Positions 8,943 through 17,202 of a stretch of 64,000 nt of DNA are shown here, one piece after another. Location of the stretch: NCBI GenBank assembly GCA_001464195.1, contig LNEY01000019.1, positions 62,001 to 126,000 of the forward strand. Direction: 5' to 3'. A model generated the notes under the pieces. That model did not search any database and had not been told where the DNA came from. It was given only the letters and a program-made list of their open reading frames with translations. Made by a program: the position numbers and the translations under genes. Position 1 is the first letter of the stretch; each line of letters starts with the position of its first letter. Source of the stretch: Burkholderiales bacterium Ga0077547. GTDB lineage: Bacteria > Pseudomonadota > Gammaproteobacteria > Burkholderiales > Burkholderiaceae_C.

Positions 8943-9533
8943 ATGGACGCTTTCACCATCAGGTCGTTCGCGGCCCCATTGAGATCAGCAATAGCGGCTG
9001 CCTTGCTCATCTGTTCGGCGGCAAGCACACACGCCGCGAGCTGCCCGGCCCTGTTGGACCGCAGCCTGCTGCGGCTGCAGGACGAAAAACCGCAGAGCCT
9101 GTGCCAGTACAACGGCAAAGTCATCGTGGTCGTCAACACGGCCAGCCACTGCGGATTCACATCTCAGTACAAGGATCTGGAAGCACTGTACGCCCGCTAC
9201 CGCGACCGCGGCCTGGTGGTGCTGGGCTTTCCGTCCAATGACTTCGGCAGCCAAGAGCCCGGCAGCAACCAAGAGATCGCTGCGTTTTGCTCCAGCACCT
9301 TCGGTGTCAAGTTTCCGATGTTCACAAAGTCGCGGGTGTCGACCAGCGCCGGGGCGGATATCAATCCGCTGTATGCCGACTTGCGCAAGGTCACCGGCTC
9401 GACGCCCCGCTGGAATTTCCACAAGTACGTGATTGCCAGGGACGGCACGACCGTTGAAAGCTACAGCGCGCTGACGGCGCCGGACGACAAATCGTTCGTT
9501 GAGCGCATCGAAAAACTGTTGGCCGCGCGCTGA
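8943..9533 (+). CDS. btuE: periplasmic glutathione peroxidase
   Basis: The 196-residue protein starts with a hydrophobic signal sequence ending near SAASTHAAS, so export to the periplasm is likely. The glutathione-peroxidase fold follows. NTASHCGFT carries the peroxidatic cysteine, FPSNDFGSQEPGS carries the catalytic glutamine, and WNFHKY carries the tryptophan, so the triad is intact. It would reduce hydrogen peroxide or lipid hydroperoxides, probably with thioredoxin-type donors as in other bacterial homologues. It is divergent from the B12 photoreceptor-like regulator and upstream of the lipid-modification operon, which fits a photo-oxidative stress role. The symbol follows common usage for the family. 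Confidence 0.9.
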   Translation: MDAFTIRSFAAPLRSAIAAALLICSAASTHAASCPALLDRSLLRLQDEKPQSLCQYNGKVIVVVNTASHCGFTSQYKDLEALYARYRDRGLVVLGFPSNDFGSQEPGSNQEIAAFCSSTFGVKFPMFTKSRVSTSAGADINPLYADLRKVTGSTPRWNFHKYVIARDGTTVESYSALTAPDDKSFVERIEKLLAAR

Positions 9534-9975
9534 ACCCACCAGGCAACCCAAAGCATACTGATCAGTTATATTTCAGACAGCATGGTTCAGCGCGCCGAAT
9601 TTCCCTCTGAGGGCCGTACCAACCCCCGTCTTCAGCCTCTTGAGGTCGGGCGCGCAGCCATTTCTTCGGGGCCAGGGGAACTCCCTTGTCGTTTTAATGT
9701 CTACAATTGGGAAAATTACTTGACGATCTGCGCCTTTAGATACAGAGATTTCAGAAGACGCTCTGCGGTGCTTGAGTCGGCAAGTGTTGTTGTACCCAGT
9801 TTCGTGTTGCACAGCCCGTCGGCAAGTCCGATCGAAATCCGGCGGCGGTTTTCATTCCTCCTCCCTCCGTTATTCGCCCCCGGGCGCTGTGCAGCCTCTT
9901 TATTCAGAGCGGTGGTGATGCCTCCCCCAGGCGTCACCACCGCTTTTGTTTTGGCGCCTCGCCCGGAACCGCGCT
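9534..9975 (+). promoter_or_regulatory. 442-base intergenic leader with promoter-like -10 and hairpin
   Basis: No credible protein is encoded here. The stretch is more AT-rich than its surroundings between about 9685 and 9760. TACAAT at 9702-9707 resembles a -10 box, but no good -35 lies 16-18 bases upstream. A 10-base direct repeat GTCGGCAAGT occurs at 9776-9785 and 9818-9827. The region ends in a strong terminator-like hairpin just before the next gene. It could be a long 5' leader with an attenuator, or a small RNA gene of about 240 bases. I recognise no known RNA family. Confidence 0.5.
9908..9952 (+). terminator. strong rho-independent terminator or attenuator
   Basis: A 15-base-pair stem (9908-9922 with 9930-9944, one G-T wobble) closes a C-rich 7-base loop and is followed by TTTTGTTTT. 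It lies only 24 bases before the start of the FAD oxidoreductase gene. It may end an upstream RNA or control read-through into the operon. Confidence 0.85.
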
Positions 9976-11289
9976 GTGTCTGACAGCTCGCGCCGCGTCG
10001 CTGTCATCGGCTCAGGCATCTCCGGTCTGTCTGTCGCGCACGCGTTGGCGGGTGAAGCGCGGGTCACGTTGTTCGAGGCGGGCAGCTATTTCGGCGGGCA
10101 CACCCACACCGTCGACATCACCCTGGAAGGCCAGACTCATGGGGTCGACACGGGCTTTCTGGTCTTCAATGAGAGAACCTACCCGAAGCTGATCGCGTTG
10201 TTCGGTGAACTGCAGGTGCCCACGGCGCTGTCGGACATGTCGTTCTCGGTGCAGGTGCCCGACATCGGCCTGGAGTGGAGCGGCAGCGACCTGAACACCG
10301 TGTTCGCGCAGCGCAGCAACCTGGCTCGGCCCGCCTTCTGGCGGATGTTGCGCGACCTGATGCGATTCAATCGACTGGCTACGGCCCTCGCCGAGCACGG
10401 CACGGCCCACGAGCAGCAGCAGGCCATCGGCGACTTTCTCTCTGAAAACCGCTTCAGCGCCGAATTCCGGGACTGGTACTTCTTGCCGATGATCGGCTGC
10501 ATCTGGTCATGCCCCACCGATCAGATGCTGCGGTTTCCGATCGCCACGATGATCCGTTTCTGCCACAACCACGGCCTGATTCAGGTGACGAACCGGCCGC
10601 GCTGGTACACGGTGCAGGGCGGCGCGCGGCAGTACGTCGAGAAGCTGCTGCGTCGAGTTCCTGATGCGCGGCTCAACACCCCGGTGCGCAGCGTGCGGCG
10701 CTCGCAGAGTGGCGGCCGCGTCAGTGTGACCACCGACCACGGCACCGAGCTGTTCGACGAGGTCGTGCTCGCGTGCCACAGCGACCAGTCGCTGGCGCTG
10801 TTGGCCGACGCCACACCGGCCGAGCGCGAGGTGCTCGGCGCGATCCGCTACCACCGCAACCGCGCAGTGCTGCACACCGACACCACCGTGTTGCCACGCC
10901 GCCAGATCGCCTGGGCCGCGTGGAACTACGAGCGCGCCCGCGCAGGCTCGCGCGAGTCGGCCGCGGTCTGTCTGCACTACCTGATCAACCGGTTGCAACC
11001 GCTGCCCTTCAAGACGCCGGTGGTGGTGTCGCTCAATCCGATCACTGAGCCGCGCGGCGACACCATCCACGGCGAGTACGACTACGCCCACCCGGTGTTC
11101 GACGCCGCCGCGATCGCTGCCCAGCAGCGCGTGCCGTCGCTGCAGGGCGAACGGCGCACCTGGTTCTGCGGCGCCTGGACGCGCTATGGCTTTCACGAAG
11201 ACGGCTTGATGTCGGGCATCGCCGTCGTCGACGGCCTGCGGCAGCGCTGGGTTCAGGCCCAACCACGTCCCGAATCGGTGGCCGCATGA
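9976..11289 (+). CDS. FAD-dependent amine-oxidase-like oxidoreductase
   Basis: This protein is 437 residues long from a GTG start. The Rossmann FAD motif AVIGSGISGLSVAHAL sits at the N-terminus and GGHTHTVD follows, as in the NAD(P)/FAD-binding proteins that sit beside DUF1365 and cyclopropane-synthase genes. No signal peptide is visible. The family is linked to modification of membrane fatty acids, and relatives lie in singlet-oxygen regulons of alpha-proteobacteria; the reaction is not certain. It leads an operon and overlaps the DUF1365 gene by ATGA. The GTG at 9976 lies just after a terminator-like hairpin; a TTG at 9946 would fall inside the hairpin and is unlikely. Confidence 0.86.
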   Translation: MSDSSRRVAVIGSGISGLSVAHALAGEARVTLFEAGSYFGGHTHTVDITLEGQTHGVDTGFLVFNERTYPKLIALFGELQVPTALSDMSFSVQVPDIGLEWSGSDLNTVFAQRSNLARPAFWRMLRDLMRFNRLATALAEHGTAHEQQQAIGDFLSENRFSAEFRDWYFLPMIGCIWSCPTDQMLRFPIATMIRFCHNHGLIQVTNRPRWYTVQGGARQYVEKLLRRVPDARLNTPVRSVRRSQSGGRVSVTTDHGTELFDEVVLACHSDQSLALLADATPAEREVLGAIRYHRNRAVLHTDTTVLPRRQIAWAAWNYERARAGSRESAAVCLHYLINRLQPLPFKTPVVVSLNPITEPRGDTIHGEYDYAHPVFDAAAIAAQQRVPSLQGERRTWFCGAWTRYGFHEDGLMSGIAVVDGLRQRWVQAQPRPESVAA

Positions 11290-12098
11290 CAGCCTGTTTG
11301 GCCAACGCGGAGCAAGCCGAACCCTTGATCGGCTTCGGGCAGGTGCGCCACACCCGTCTGCGGCCGGCGCTGAACCGTTTTGCCTACCCGACCTACTTTC
11401 TGATGCTGCCGATGCGCCGGCTTCGAGCCGTGCCACAGGCTGCACTGGCGCGCAACCGTTTCGGGCTGATCAGCTTTCACGACTGCGATCATGGCGACGG
11501 CCGCGCCGACAGCCTGGCCTGGCTCGATGAGCTGCTGCTGCGCGACGGCATCACCGATGCGAGCGGCGAGGTCTGGCTGCATTGCTACCCCCGCGTGCTC
11601 GGTCACACCTTCAAGCCGGTGAGTTTCTGGTACTGCCACCGCACCGACGAGTCGCTGGCAGCCGTGGTCATCGAGGTCAACAACACCTTCGGTGAGCGCC
11701 ACTGCTACCTGCTGCACGGGCCTCAACTCGGCTACGGCAAAGAGCAAACAGCCACCAAGGTGTTCCATGTGTCGCCGTTCTGCGCGGTGAACGGACACTA
11801 CCGGTTCCGCTTCATGCACAGTGCCACGCATCCATCCGCCGAGGGCGGGCGTAAGGTGATGGCCAGGACGGTGGCGCGCATCGACCACGACGACGAACTC
11901 GGCGCGCTGATCCAGACCAGCGTGTCCGGTGAACTCGAGGTGTTGTCGGCCCACAGTCTGCGCCGGGCTTTTTTCGGCATGCCACTGATGACGCTGGGGG
12001 TGATCGGCCGGATCCACTGGCAGGCATTGCGTCTTTGGGCCAAGCGGGTTCCGTTCTGGCGCAAACCCTCACCCCCGACTGTGTTCGTGACGCGCTGA
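11286..12098 (+). CDS. DUF1365 family protein
   Basis: This 270-residue protein opens with the DUF1365 pattern GFGQVRHTRLRPALNRFAYP and contains HCYPRVLGHTFKPVSFWYC and VNNTFGERHCYLL, which are conserved in the family. There is no signal peptide; a hydrophobic helix occurs near residues 235-250. The molecular function is unknown. The family travels almost invariably with the preceding FAD oxidoreductase and the following CFA-synthase-like methyltransferase, which suggests a joint role in fatty-acyl-chain modification. The start ATG overlaps the upstream stop. Confidence 0.9.
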   Translation: MTACLANAEQAEPLIGFGQVRHTRLRPALNRFAYPTYFLMLPMRRLRAVPQAALARNRFGLISFHDCDHGDGRADSLAWLDELLLRDGITDASGEVWLHCYPRVLGHTFKPVSFWYCHRTDESLAAVVIEVNNTFGERHCYLLHGPQLGYGKEQTATKVFHVSPFCAVNGHYRFRFMHSATHPSAEGGRKVMARTVARIDHDDELGALIQTSVSGELEVLSAHSLRRAFFGMPLMTLGVIGRIHWQALRLWAKRVPFWRKPSPPTVFVTR

Positions 12099-12153
12099 CG
12101 GCGCGCCCTGCTTTTATGCTTTCGGTCTTCGCCGCCTACCTCCCTTCGACGTG

Positions 12154-13380
12154 ATGAGCACCACCTCACTTTCCACTGCAACCCTGCCTGACACCGCGCC
12201 GGCGGCTGCCCGCGCCGTGTTCCGACTGCTGAAGAACCTGAAGCACGGCACGCTGGACATCCAGTTGCCTGACGGCAGCGGTCTGCATTTCGGCCAAGCC
12301 GCCGATGGCGGGCTGCGCGCCAGCATGCGCCTGGTCAATTGGAACGTCTGCGGCGCTGCGATGCGCTCGGGCGACATCGGTTTCGCCGAAAGCTACATCG
12401 CCGGCGATTGGTCTTCACCCGACCCTGCGGCACTGCTCAATCTGCTGATCGCGAACCGCGACGAGGTGGAGTCCCTGGTGTACGGAACCTGGTGGGGTGC
12501 GCTGCTCTACCGCGCCAAGCACTGGCTGAATCGCAACTCCCGTTCGGGCAGCAAAAAGAACATCCACGCGCACTACGACCTCGGCAACGAGTTCTATCGG
12601 CTGTGGCTGGACCCGACGATGAATTACTCAAGCGCCTGGTTCGAGGGCGACCGCTCGCGGCCCATGGAAGATGCACAGTGGGCCAAGGTGCGGCGCGCGC
12701 TCACGGAATGCGGAGTCCAACCCGGTGACCGGGTGCTGGAGATCGGTTGCGGCTGGGGCGCGCTGGCTGAATGTGCCGCGCGCGAGTTCGGCGCCACGGT
12801 CACGGGTGTGACGCTGTCGAGCGAACAGCTCGAATGGGCAAAAAAGCGACTCTCGGATGCGGGCTTACCAGGTGACTTGCGGTTCCAGGATTACCGCGAG
12901 CTGAACGCCGGCAACGATGCACCGTTCGACGCGATCGCCTCGATCGAGATGTTTGAAGCAGTGGGCCGTGAGTATTGGCCCAGCTTCTTCGAGACCGTCA
13001 GCGCTCAACTGAAGCCGGGGGGCAAGGCCTGCGTGCAGAGCATCGTGATCCGCGACGACCTGTTCGCGCGCTACGTTCACTCCACAGATTTCATCCAGCA
13101 GTACATCTTCCCAGGAGGCCTGCTGCCCAGCCCGAGCGAGTTCCGCAAGGCAGCCGCGCGCGCCGGCCTGCGCGTCGTGGGCGAGCTGGCCTTTGGTCTC
13201 GACTACGCCGAAACGTTGTTGCGCTGGCGGCAGCGCTTCCTGAGCCAGGAGGGGCAGGTGCGTCAGCTGGGCTTCGACCACCGCTTCATGCGCATCTGGG
13301 AGTTCTACCTTGCCTACTGCGAGGCCGCCTTCACGATGGGCAACACCGACGTCATGCAGTTCACCCTGCAGCGCGACTGA
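12154..13380 (+). CDS. cyclopropane-fatty-acyl-phospholipid-synthase-like methyltransferase
   Basis: This protein has 408 residues. The SAM-binding motif VLEIGCGWGALAE lies near residue 195, and the family's HAHYDLGNEFYRLWLD and LPSPSEFRKAA regions are present. Against E. coli Cfa, several bicarbonate-pocket residues differ: the Cys after Tyr-Ser is Ser (YSSAWF, about S160), and the His before T-I is Gln (Q295-S-I). The Glu (E268) and the later Tyr (FGLDYAETL) remain, though FEHVG has become FEAVG. The enzyme therefore probably methylates unsaturated acyl chains, but the product may not be a cyclopropane. ATG at 12154 is preferred over GTG at 12151. It is cotranscribed with DUF1365, 55 bases upstream. 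Confidence 0.88.
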   Translation: MSTTSLSTATLPDTAPAAARAVFRLLKNLKHGTLDIQLPDGSGLHFGQAADGGLRASMRLVNWNVCGAAMRSGDIGFAESYIAGDWSSPDPAALLNLLIANRDEVESLVYGTWWGALLYRAKHWLNRNSRSGSKKNIHAHYDLGNEFYRLWLDPTMNYSSAWFEGDRSRPMEDAQWAKVRRALTECGVQPGDRVLEIGCGWGALAECAAREFGATVTGVTLSSEQLEWAKKRLSDAGLPGDLRFQDYRELNAGNDAPFDAIASIEMFEAVGREYWPSFFETVSAQLKPGGKACVQSIVIRDDLFARYVHSTDFIQQYIFPGGLLPSPSEFRKAAARAGLRVVGELAFGLDYAETLLRWRQRFLSQEGQVRQLGFDHRFMRIWEFYLAYCEAAFTMGNTDVMQFTLQRD

Positions 13381-13390
13381 GGCCACTGAG

Positions 13391-13981
13391 ATGCGCGACC
13401 GCACCACCGTCGACAGCCAACGCCGAGCCCTGCTGGCATGGCCGCTGGCTTGCAGCGCTCTCGCATCGCACGGGCCGGCACTGGGTCGCTCGACGCCCAC
13501 TCCGCCGCCTGAAATTCGCAGCGAATTGCCGGGCGCTCGACTGCTGGGCAGCGGCCGCTTGACCTTCATGCTGTTCCACGTCTATGACGCAAGGCTGTGG
13601 GCCGGGCCCGAGTTCGCTGTGGCACGCTTCGATCAGGTGCCGTTGGCACTCGAACTTGAATATGGGCGCGGCTTCGACAGCGCCGACATCGCTGAGCGCT
13701 CGATCGAGGAAATGCAGCGCAGCGGACCGATCGCGCCCGAGAAAGTCACGCGCTGGATGGCGGCCATGAAGCAGGCCTTCCCGGATGTTGCCGAAGGCGA
13801 CCGCACGACGGGCGTGCAACTGCCCGGCGTCGCAGCCCGCTTCTTCGTCAATGGCAACTTCACTGGCGAAATCCGTGACCCTGAGTTCACCCGGCTGTTC
13901 TTCGGCATCTGGCTGTCCGTACGCACCTCCGAGCCCCGACTGCGCGAGGCGCTGCTCGCCGGCGCCCCGAACGGCTCCTGA
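13391..13981 (+). CDS. chalcone-isomerase-like exported protein
   Basis: The 196-residue protein has an N-terminal hydrophobic stretch (about residues 13-32) that looks like a signal peptide. It then shows the chalcone-isomerase-like pattern: LLGSGRLTFMLFHVYDARLW, LALELEYGRGF, and a C-terminal GIWL segment. Bacterial members of this fold are not known to act on flavonoids, and some may bind fatty acids. It follows the CFA-like gene after 10 bases with no promoter visible, so it belongs to the same transcript. Plant-type chalcone isomerase activity should not be assumed. Confidence 0.82.
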   Translation: MRDRTTVDSQRRALLAWPLACSALASHGPALGRSTPTPPPEIRSELPGARLLGSGRLTFMLFHVYDARLWAGPEFAVARFDQVPLALELEYGRGFDSADIAERSIEEMQRSGPIAPEKVTRWMAAMKQAFPDVAEGDRTTGVQLPGVAARFFVNGNFTGEIRDPEFTRLFFGIWLSVRTSEPRLREALLAGAPNGS

Positions 13982-13995
13982 CCGAGCAGCCCACT

Positions 13996-15327
13996 GTGGC
14001 CACCCATGCCGCTGGACGCCCCACTGAGGCGGCTCCGATCGACCCGGATGCCTTCCCGGCTGGCGTCAACGACATCGGCACGGTCCGTTGGCGTGAGGGC
14101 ATACGCTACGGCGCGCTCGGGCTGCCGCTGGCCTTCGTCGCACTGCCGCTGTACGTGGTGCTGCCCAACCATTACGCCACCGAGTTCGGCATTCCGCTGG
14201 CCACGCTCGGCGCGGTGCTGCTGGGCGCGCGCGCGCTCGATGCCGCGGCCGACCCCCTGATCGGCCGGGCCGCCGACGGATGGCTCGCCCGCGGAGGGCG
14301 CCGCGCCTGGTGGGTGATCCTGATGGCGGCGGTGGTGCTGGCGGCCGGCTTCGCCGCACTGTTCTTTCCGCAAGTTCAAGGCGAATCGGCCTTGTTGGTG
14401 TGGTGCGCCCTGACGCTGGCGGTGACTTACCTCGGCTACAGCGTCGTCACCGTGGTGCACCAGTCATGGGGTGCGCGGCTCGGTGGCGACGCGCCTCAGC
14501 GGGCGCGCATCGTCGCCTGGCGTGAGGGCCTGGCGCTGGTGGGCGTGCTGGTGGCCAGCGTGCTGCCCTCACTGGCTGGGCTGGCGGTGACCACGGCGGT
14601 CTTCGCGCTGGTGCTGGCGATTGGCGTGCTGTTCCTGCGTGCAGCGCCCGCGCCGGCGCCGTCCGACCCGTCGGCACGGCCCGCGTCGATGCGCTTGCCG
14701 TTTGCCACACCGGCTTTCCGCCGCCTGCTGTCGGTCTATCTGGTCAACGGCATCGCCAGTGCGGTGCCGGCGACCCTGGTGCTGTTCTTCATCCGCGACC
14801 GGCTGCAGGCGTCGTCGTTCGAGCCGCTCTTCCTGGCCAGCTATTTCGCGGCCGGCGCGTTGTCGATCCCGCTGTGGGTACGCGCCGTGCGCTGGTGGGG
14901 GCTCGAGCGCGCCTGGCTGATCAGCATGGCGCTGGCCATCCTCGTTTTCAGTGGTGCGACGACGCTGGGCGCGGGCGACGTGGTCGCCTTCACCATCGTA
15001 TGCACGCTCAGCGGCATCGCACTCGGTGCCGACCTGACATTGCCGAGCGCGATCCTCGCGGGCGTGATTCAGCGCGCGGGGCATGGCGAACAGTCCGAGG
15101 GCGCCTACTTCGGCTGGTGGAACTTCGCGACCAAGCTGAACCTGGCGTTGGCCGCCGGCGTCGCTTTGCCAGCCTTGTCGTGGTTCGGCTACGCACCGGG
15201 CAGCACCAGCCCTCAGGCGCTGTCCGCACTCACCACCGCCTACTGCCTGCTGCCCTGCCTGCTGAAAGCCGGCGCGGCCGGGCTGCTCTACACCCTGCTG
15301 ATACGCAACACCAGGACATCACCATGA
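13996..15327 (+). CDS. MFS/GPH-type membrane transporter
   Basis: The protein (443 residues, GTG start) has about twelve hydrophobic segments. Early in the sequence, DAAADPLIGRAADGW resembles the D-x-x-x-D-P-x-x-G motif of glycoside-pentoside-hexuronide carriers, and GRRAWW follows. Homologues are routinely found in DUF1365/CFA/DUF3833 clusters, where the cargo is unknown; a lipid or flavin-related solute is conceivable. The stop overlaps the DUF3833 start (ATGA), so the genes are coupled. Confidence 0.85.
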   Translation: MATHAAGRPTEAAPIDPDAFPAGVNDIGTVRWREGIRYGALGLPLAFVALPLYVVLPNHYATEFGIPLATLGAVLLGARALDAAADPLIGRAADGWLARGGRRAWWVILMAAVVLAAGFAALFFPQVQGESALLVWCALTLAVTYLGYSVVTVVHQSWGARLGGDAPQRARIVAWREGLALVGVLVASVLPSLAGLAVTTAVFALVLAIGVLFLRAAPAPAPSDPSARPASMRLPFATPAFRRLLSVYLVNGIASAVPATLVLFFIRDRLQASSFEPLFLASYFAAGALSIPLWVRAVRWWGLERAWLISMALAILVFSGATTLGAGDVVAFTIVCTLSGIALGADLTLPSAILAGVIQRAGHGEQSEGAYFGWWNFATKLNLALAAGVALPALSWFGYAPGSTSPQALSALTTAYCLLPCLLKAGAAGLLYTLLIRNTRTSP

Positions 15328-15843
15328 ACAGACGTTTGTTGTGCGCGGCGGTCGTGGCCGCTACCGCTTTGCTGACCTCCTGCGCCGGGCCGACGCCGGC
15401 TGATTACGCGGCCGAGAAGCCGGTGCTCGACCTGAAGACCTATTTCGACGGCGACATCACCGCTCACGGGCTCTTCACCGACCGGTCCGGCAAGGTGGTG
15501 CGCCGCTTCACCGTGCTGATGAAGTGCAGCTGGCAGGGCGACGATGGCGTGCTCGACGAACGGTTCACCTACAGCGATGGCGAGAAGCAATCTGAAGAAG
15601 CTGCCGAATGGCAGGTACACCGGCACTGCCGCCGACGTGGTCGGCACAGCGCAGGGCCAAAGTGCGGGCAATGCATTCCAGTGGAGCTACACGCTGAACC
15701 TGCCGGTCGATGGCAAGACCTACGAAGTGCAGTTCGACGACTGGATGTACCTGATGGACGAGCACGTGATGCTCAACAAGGCCGTGATGAGCAAGTTCGG
15801 CGTGCGGCTGGGCGATGTGACGTTGTCCTTTTACAAACCATGA
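15324..15843 (+). pseudogene. DUF3833 lipoprotein gene with apparent frameshift
   Basis: From the ATG at 15324 the frame encodes a signal peptide with lipobox LLTSC, then DUF3833-like sequence (LKTYFDGDITAHGLFTDRSG, VVRRFTV, LDERFTYSDGEKQ). Near 15590-15600 the family similarity leaves this frame and resumes in the +1 frame as LKKLPNGRYTGTAADVVG, FDDWMYLMDEHVMLNKA and VTLSFYKP, ending at 15843. Comparison with the usual spacing suggests loss of a few codons plus a net frame change. Either the gene is broken, or the sequence or assembly has an indel. Read-through of the first frame would give a scrambled Arg-rich tail overlapping the next gene. The family is a predicted lipoprotein of unknown function. 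Confidence 0.8.
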
Positions 15844-15902
15844 GGACCCGTCTGGCTGTTGGCAGCGCGCGGGCCGCCGCGCCGGGTCGCCCCAAGCAAG
15901 GC

Positions 15903-15941
15903 TCGACCCTCTCGGAGGGTCGATCGACGACCCCGTCGATC
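15903..15941. repeat. two overlapping palindromic hairpins inside the operon
   Basis: TCGACCCTC and GAGGGTCGA (15903-15911 and 15915-15923) form a perfect 9-base-pair hairpin. It overlaps a second one, GATCGAC with GTCGATC (15922-15928 and 15935-15941). They lie in the 109-base gap between the broken DUF3833 gene and the SDR gene. The surrounding G/C-rich text resembles palindromic intergenic elements common in Burkholderiales. Confidence 0.6.
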
Positions 15942-15952
15942 GGGGTGCCGTC

Positions 15953-16726
15953 ATGGCCTTGAACCCACGCCTCACCGACTGGTCGGGCCAGGTCGTCTGG
16001 CTCGTCGGCGCCTCCAGCGGCATCGGCCTCGCCACGGCTCGACTGCTGCATGCGCGCGGCGCGAAGGTGATCGTGTCGGCGCGCAACGCAGCAGCCCTCG
16101 CGGCGTTCGAAGCGGCGCATGCGGACAGCCTGGGCATCGCGCTCGATGCCACCGACCGAGAGGCCATGGCCCGCGGGGTGGAACGCATCGTCGCTCGCTT
16201 CGGCCGGCTGGACATGGCGCTGTACTGTGCTGGCCATTACGCGGCCTTGCGCGCGACCGCCTTCGACCTGGATCAGATGCTGCAGCACGACAAGGTCAAC
16301 TACGTCGGTGCGCTGTACATGCTGGACGCGGTGTTGCCGGTGCTGCTGCGGCAGAAGTCGGGGCACATCAGTCTGGTGGCGAGCGTCGCCGGCTACCGCG
16401 GCTTGCCGAACGCGCTGGCCTACGGGCCGACCAAGGCCGCGCTGATCAATCTGGCGCAGACGTTGTATCTCGATTTGCAGCCGCAAGGCGTTGGCGTGTC
16501 GGTGATTTGCCCCGGCTTCGTCGAAACGCCGCTGACGGCCCAGAATGAGTTCAAGATGCCCGCGCTGATCCAGCCCGAGGACGCAGCGCGCGAGATGCTG
16601 ACGGGCTGGGCCGCTGGTGAGTTCGAAATCCATTTCCCGAAGCGATTCACCCGCTTCCTGAAGGCGCTGAGCCACCTCGGCGATGGCCTGTACTTCAAGG
16701 CCATACGGCGCGTCACCGGGCTGTAG
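15953..16726 (+). CDS. short-chain dehydrogenase/reductase
   Basis: This is a classical SDR of 257 residues. The cofactor motif VGASSGIGLA lies near residue 18. The NNAG-like segment is degenerate (YCAGHYA). The catalytic set is S (LVASVAGYRG) with YGPTK as the Y-x-x-x-K pair. The C-terminal part contains EFEIHFPKRFTRFLK, a segment common in members within these lipid-modification clusters. NADP versus NAD preference and substrate are not evident. It lies downstream of the DUF3833 remnant and 10 bases before the SnoaL-like gene. Confidence 0.88.
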   Translation: MALNPRLTDWSGQVVWLVGASSGIGLATARLLHARGAKVIVSARNAAALAAFEAAHADSLGIALDATDREAMARGVERIVARFGRLDMALYCAGHYAALRATAFDLDQMLQHDKVNYVGALYMLDAVLPVLLRQKSGHISLVASVAGYRGLPNALAYGPTKAALINLAQTLYLDLQPQGVGVSVICPGFVETPLTAQNEFKMPALIQPEDAAREMLTGWAAGEFEIHFPKRFTRFLKALSHLGDGLYFKAIRRVTGL

Positions 16727-16736
16727 AGAGCACGCC

Positions 16737-17189
16737 ATGACGAGCACCACATCAGCGCACAGCCACGACCCCCGCGTGGCGCGCATCATCGACGCCTTCG
16801 AAGGCTTGACCCCGGCCGATCTGCCCCGGCTCGGAGAGTTCTATGCGCCCGATGCCGACTTCAAGGACCCCTTCAATGAGGTGCGCGGCGTGCCCGCCAT
16901 TCGGCAGGTTTTCGAGCACATGTACGTGGCGCTCGAAGCGCCGCGCTTCGTCATTCATGACGTGATGGCGCAAGGCGACCAGTGCGTGCTGACCTGGGAT
17001 TTCATCTTCCGCTTTCGGCGCTTCAGCCGCGAGTGGCAGACGGTGCGCGGCGCCTCGCACCTGAAGCTCGACGCCCATGGGCTGATCACGCTGCACCGCG
17101 ACTACTGGGACGTGGCCGAAGAGCTGTACGAAAAGCTGCCAGCTGTTGGCGCGCTGATGCGTTGGCTGAAGCGTCGCGCGAATTCATGA
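16737..17189 (+). CDS. SnoaL/NTF2-like fold protein
   Basis: The 150-residue protein has the cone-shaped SnoaL/NTF2 pattern: LGEFYAPDADFKDPFNEVRG near the N-terminus, then a central FRRFSREWQTVRGASHLKLD strand pair and HRDYWDVAEELYEKLP. These residues match the small proteins regularly found beside SDR and FAD oxidoreductases in the photo-oxidative clusters. No signal peptide is present. Catalytic or binding function is unknown. The ATG at 16737 lies 11 bases after the SDR stop; an upstream alternative would overlap the SDR C-terminus. Confidence 0.83.
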   Translation: MTSTTSAHSHDPRVARIIDAFEGLTPADLPRLGEFYAPDADFKDPFNEVRGVPAIRQVFEHMYVALEAPRFVIHDVMAQGDQCVLTWDFIFRFRRFSREWQTVRGASHLKLDAHGLITLHRDYWDVAEELYEKLPAVGALMRWLKRRANS

Positions 17190-17202
17190 CGCGCCAGGCC
17201 TG

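Noticed and set aside
9573-9812. Short minus-strand open frame in the btuE/FAD gap
   Set aside because: No ribosome site, no recognisable protein features, and it overlaps promoter-like sequence.
9700-9952. 6S RNA, tmRNA, or a riboswitch (cobalamin, FMN, SAH) in the leader
   Set aside because: None of the conserved core strings I know for these classes is present; only an unclassified leader with a terminator can be supported.
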